64,000 bases of DNA. It comes from an uncultured Chitinophagaceae bacterium. Lineage in GTDB: Bacteria; Bacteroidota; Bacteroidia; Chitinophagales; Chitinophagaceae. Below the pieces are notes generated by a model that ran no database searches, was not told the origin of the DNA, and saw nothing but the letters and a program-made list of their open reading frames with translations. Both the position numbers and the translations under genes were made by a program. This document shows, piece after piece, positions 60,978-64,000 of the stretch. Where the stretch lies: the NCBI GenBank assembly GCA_937862815.1, contig CALMED010000034.1, forward strand, positions 1 through 64,000, written 5' to 3'. Numbering within the stretch: the first letter of the stretch is position 1; every line of letters begins with the position of its first letter.

Positions 60978-62285
60978 ATGTCAGACGTAAAAGAGTTAAT
61001 ACAGAATAAATTCAGCAAGGAGCCATTTGGTGGAAATGGTTCGCTGCAGGCATTAAGCCAGCAGGGAATTCAATTGTTCAATGAACAGGGTATCCCCACC
61101 GTAAAGCATGAGGAATGGAAATACACCCGTATTTCCGGTGTGTTGAATAAGCCCTTCACGTATGCTGTGGATGTTACCGCTGTAACTGCAGCTGATGTAG
61201 ACGCGGTACGTTTGCCCGGTCATGAAACAGCTAATGAGCTGGTATTCATCAATGGCATTTATCATGCAGAGCTTTCCACCATCCGTTCTGCTGCTGATGA
61301 GTTGGTGATACTGCCGCTGAGCGAAGCGGTGAAAGGTGAATACAAATCAATTATTGACGGTAACCTTGGCCATAGCGCCAGGTACCACGCCGATGGCATC
61401 AATGCCATGAGCAATGCCTTTGCCTACCAGGGATTGTTCATAGCGGTGAAAAAGAACAAGGTGCTGAAGCATCCGCTGTATTGTTATTACATCAACGATG
61501 CCCGGATTGCCGGCATATTGTCGCAACCACGTACCCTGATCCATGTGGGTGTGAATGCGGAGGTTTTTCTGGTGGAGGAAGAAATTACTTTGGGAGCCGG
61601 CGATTCGTTTACAAACCGTGTAAGCGAACTGGTGGTGGAAGAAAATGCCAACGTGCATATTTATAAAATTCAGAATGAAGACAGCCACAGCAGTTGCGTG
61701 AAAACCACGCACGTGCGCCAGGTGGGTGTCAGCAAGGTAAACTCCGTTACCCTTACCCTGAACGGCGGTATGATCCGCAATAACCTCAACTTCATTCTTG
61801 ATGCGCCGGGTTGCGAAAGTCACATGTATGGTTTGTATTGCGTGAAAGGTGAAACGCATGTGGATAATCACACCATTGTGGACAATGTGATGCCTAATAG
61901 TTTCAGCAATGAGCTGTACAAAGGCATCGTTGATGAAAACGCGACTGCGGTATTCAATGGAAAAATATTTGTGCGCCAGGATGCCCAGAAAACCAACGCG
62001 TACCAGAGTAACAAGAATATTTTATTGAGCGATACTGCCAGTGTGAACACAAAGCCGCAGCTGGAAATTTTTGCGGATGATGTGAAGTGTTCCCATGGTT
62101 GTACGGTGGGGCGGCTGGATGAAGAAGCGTTGTTCTACCTCAAGGCAAGGGGTATTGGCGATATGGAAGCGAAAGCGTTGCTGCTGCATGCCTTTGCGGG
62201 TGAAGTTCTGGAAAAGATTGAACTGGAGCCCATACGTGCGTATGCCGATCAGATAATTTCGGAGCGGTTGGGTTTTGAATTGTAA
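60978..62285 (+). CDS. sufD: Fe-S cluster assembly protein SufD
   Basis: 435 residues of the SufBD beta-helix family. Start MSDVKELIQNKFSKEPFGGNG; conserved EEWKYTRISGVLNKPF near 40-60; the beta-helix carries GAGDSFTNRVSELVVEENANVHIYKIQNEDSHSS; the C-terminal domain has NTKPQLEIFADDVKCSHGCTVGRLDEEALFYLKARGI, which is diagnostic of SufD (SH-G-x-T). It partners SufB. It starts 64 bases after sufC. Confidence 0.96.
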   Translation: MSDVKELIQNKFSKEPFGGNGSLQALSQQGIQLFNEQGIPTVKHEEWKYTRISGVLNKPFTYAVDVTAVTAADVDAVRLPGHETANELVFINGIYHAELSTIRSAADELVILPLSEAVKGEYKSIIDGNLGHSARYHADGINAMSNAFAYQGLFIAVKKNKVLKHPLYCYYINDARIAGILSQPRTLIHVGVNAEVFLVEEEITLGAGDSFTNRVSELVVEENANVHIYKIQNEDSHSSCVKTTHVRQVGVSKVNSVTLTLNGGMIRNNLNFILDAPGCESHMYGLYCVKGETHVDNHTIVDNVMPNSFSNELYKGIVDENATAVFNGKIFVRQDAQKTNAYQSNKNILLSDTASVNTKPQLEIFADDVKCSHGCTVGRLDEEALFYLKARGIGDMEAKALLLHAFAGEVLEKIELEPIRAYADQIISERLGFEL

Positions 62286-62387
62286 GGAGAACCACAACGT
62301 GCACCAATAAATAGTTGGGCGGACAGAGACGTAGCTCCATATTCTTTGTGACTTGCTTCCGGCAAGTTGTGGTAAAAAAATGTAAAG

Positions 62388-63629
62388 ATGCGTGAAGTTT
62401 CAGTACCAGTAGCTTTCAATGTTGAGGCCATCCGGCAGCAGTTTCCCATTCTGCAGCGGACGGTGAAAGGCAAGCCCCTGGTGTATTTTGATAATGCTGC
62501 TACTGCGCAGAAACCCAAAGTGGTGATTGATGCGTTAACGGAGTATTACGAAAAATACAATGCCAACATTCACCGGGGCATTCATTCATTGGCCGAAGAA
62601 GCAACGGCTGCCTACGAGGCCACCCGGGATGCCGTGAAGCAATTTATTAATGCCGGCAGCCGGGAAGAGATTGTATTTACCCGGGGTGTAACGGAAAGCA
62701 TTAATCTGGTGGCTTACAGCTGGGGTCGGGCAAACCTGCAGGCAGGGGATGAAATCCTCATCAGTGGCATGGAGCATCACAGCAACATCGTTCCCTGGCA
62801 GCTGGTGGCAGAGCAAACAGGTGCTGTACTCAAAGTGATTCCGGTGGATGACCGGGGTGAGTTGCAGATGGAACATTTTCGCCAACTGCTTTCCGGTAGA
62901 ACAAAACTTGTTTCGGTGGTCCATGCCAGCAATTCGCTGGGTACCATCAATCCCGTAGAAGAAATAATTGCTGCCGCCCACAAGGCAGGAGCAGTGGTGC
63001 TGATTGACGGAGCGCAGTCTTCCGTTCACCTGGATATTGACGTGCAGCAGCTGGATTGCGACTTTTTTACCATCAGTTCGCACAAAGTATACGGTCCAAC
63101 CGGTGTAGGTGTGTTGTACGGCAAGCGTGCCTTACTGGAAGGAATGCCTCCTTTTTTGGGCGGAGGTGAAATGATCCGGGATGTGAGTTTTGAAAAAAGC
63201 ACATGGAACGATCTGCCCTATAAGTTTGAAGCCGGCACCCCCAATATTGCCGATACGGTTGCATTTAAAGCAGCAATTGATTTTGTACAGTCGGTAGGCA
63301 AGTCCACCGCACGTGCGCATGAAGAAGCACTTCTGCATCATGCCACGGCACAACTGGAGCAACTGGAAGGTGTTCGTCTGATAGGCACGGCCCGTAAAAA
63401 GGTAAGTGTGGCATCCTTTGTGGTGCAGGGTGTACACCCGCAGGACCTCGGTATTTTACTCGATAACCAGGGTGTAGCTGTACGCACCGGCCATCATTGT
63501 ACACAACCCCTGATGCAGCGCTTTGGTATACCGGGTACCACCCGGGCCAGTTTTGCGATGTACAATACCAAGGAAGAAATAGATGTAATGATTGCTGCTT
63601 TGCAAAAAGCCATGAAACTGTTACGATGA
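62388..63629 (+). CDS. sufS: Cysteine desulfurase SufS
   Basis: 413 residues. PLP Lys233 is in FFTISSHKVYGPTGVGVLYG; the persulfide Cys371 is in AVRTGHHCTQPLMQRFGIPGTTRASF. Other motifs are YFDNAATAQKPKVVIDALTEYYEKYNANIHRGIHSL and LISGMEHHSNIVPWQLV. It takes sulfur from cysteine and passes it to SufE. The leader (62292-62372) contains pairable arms CCACAAC/GTTGTGG and ACTTGC/GCAAGT. The last base pairs overlap sufE by four (ATGA). Confidence 0.97.
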   Translation: MREVSVPVAFNVEAIRQQFPILQRTVKGKPLVYFDNAATAQKPKVVIDALTEYYEKYNANIHRGIHSLAEEATAAYEATRDAVKQFINAGSREEIVFTRGVTESINLVAYSWGRANLQAGDEILISGMEHHSNIVPWQLVAEQTGAVLKVIPVDDRGELQMEHFRQLLSGRTKLVSVVHASNSLGTINPVEEIIAAAHKAGAVVLIDGAQSSVHLDIDVQQLDCDFFTISSHKVYGPTGVGVLYGKRALLEGMPPFLGGGEMIRDVSFEKSTWNDLPYKFEAGTPNIADTVAFKAAIDFVQSVGKSTARAHEEALLHHATAQLEQLEGVRLIGTARKKVSVASFVVQGVHPQDLGILLDNQGVAVRTGHHCTQPLMQRFGIPGTTRASFAMYNTKEEIDVMIAALQKAMKLLR

Positions 63630-64000
63630 CCACAGAAAAGAAGATAGCAGACATTGAAACCGATATTGTGGAGGAGTTCGCCCTGTTTGACAGCTGGGAC
63701 GAGAAGTATGAGTACATCATAGACATGGGCAAGAAGCTGAAGCCGCTGGAAGAGCAATACAAAAAGGACGAGAATAAAATCAAGGGCTGCCAGAGTACGG
63801 TGTGGATGATCAGTGAATTCCGGGATGGAAAAGTATGGTACCGTGCGGAGAGTGATGCGGTAATTGTGAAAGGACTGGTTAGTATGCTGATACGGGTGCT
63901 GAGCGGTCATTCGCCCAAGGAGATCCTGGATGCGGAACTCGGCTTTATTGATAGGATTGGCATGAAACAGCACCTGGCTCAAACCCGCAGCAACGGACTG
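63626..64000 (+). CDS. sufE: SufE sulfur acceptor, truncated by window edge
   Basis: 125 codons are visible, starting MTTEKKIADIETDIVEEFALF from the ATG overlapping the sufS stop. The active-site Cys55 lies in IKGCQSTVW, the hallmark of SufE. Further on, VKGLVSMLIRVLSGHSPKEILD and ELGFIDRIGMKQHLAQTRSNG match the family. SufE receives the persulfide from SufS and delivers it to SufB. The 3' end lies outside the window; the rest should be about 10-20 residues. Confidence 0.95.
   Translation, partial: MTTEKKIADIETDIVEEFALFDSWDEKYEYIIDMGKKLKPLEEQYKKDENKIKGCQSTVWMISEFRDGKVWYRAESDAVIVKGLVSMLIRVLSGHSPKEILDAELGFIDRIGMKQHLAQTRSNGL

Overview
The window comes from a member of the Bacteroidota, most likely a Chitinophagaceae-type soil or freshwater bacterium. 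The sequence evidence is a complete SprA (type IX secretion outer-membrane translocon), a TonB-dependent receptor with a carboxypeptidase-like regulatory domain, many secreted outer-membrane barrel proteins, the futalosine menaquinone route (mqnB/mqnD), a eukaryote-type NADP isocitrate dehydrogenase, and repeated TAnnTTTG promoter -7 elements. The phylum is firm; the family is an inference.

Layout. (1) 1-5233: a type II-C CRISPR-Cas locus. A single repeat unit lies at the left edge, followed by a structured terminator, then cas2, cas1 and cas9 on the minus strand, and a tracrRNA on the plus strand behind cas9. Only the cas2-proximal end of the array is inside the window. (2) 5234-10360: a GC-rich noncoding island, threonine dehydrogenase, a TlpA-like oxidoreductase, icd, a TMEM175-type channel and acylphosphatase. 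(3) 10399-18181: an Rrf2 regulator, then a minus-strand run of DUF4878 lipoprotein, crcB, parB, a DUF5683 protein, dapB and a TPR histidine kinase with its response regulator; phoH lies further right. (4) 18400-26727: envelope proteins, a TonB receptor, rpe, TPR and beta-propeller proteins, and a phosphodiesterase. (5) 26989-33587: an accessory-looking stretch with homogentisate dioxygenase, an AT-rich three-gene sensory cassette, an orphan RNA-like element ending in a terminator, an unrecognised secreted protein, a repeat-rich noncoding region and two orphan LuxR-type response regulators. (6) 33651-47305: housekeeping genes, including aminotransferase IV, photolyase, mqnD/mqnB, two tandem PTPS paralogs with folE, fabD, a Cys/Met PLP enzyme, DinB, fhs, fabH and ruvA. 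(7) 47344-58189: sprA and secreted proteins. (8) 58190-64000: a second GC-rich island and the SUF iron-sulfur operon sufB-C-D-S-E, with sufE cut by the window edge.

Functional links. The CRISPR locus has everything needed for interference and adaptation: intact RuvC/HNH motifs in Cas9, Cas1-Cas2, and a tracrRNA whose anti-repeat pairs with the repeat at 1-47. The tandem PTPS genes and folE form a pterin cluster. The SUF genes form one operon behind a clear TACCTTTG promoter box. The most interesting unexplained items are the competing stems at 75-134, the terminator-bounded RNA-like element at 30428-30542, the composite repeat region at 31510-31850, the AT-rich sensory cassette, and two dispersed repeat families, one palindromic and one GC-rich.
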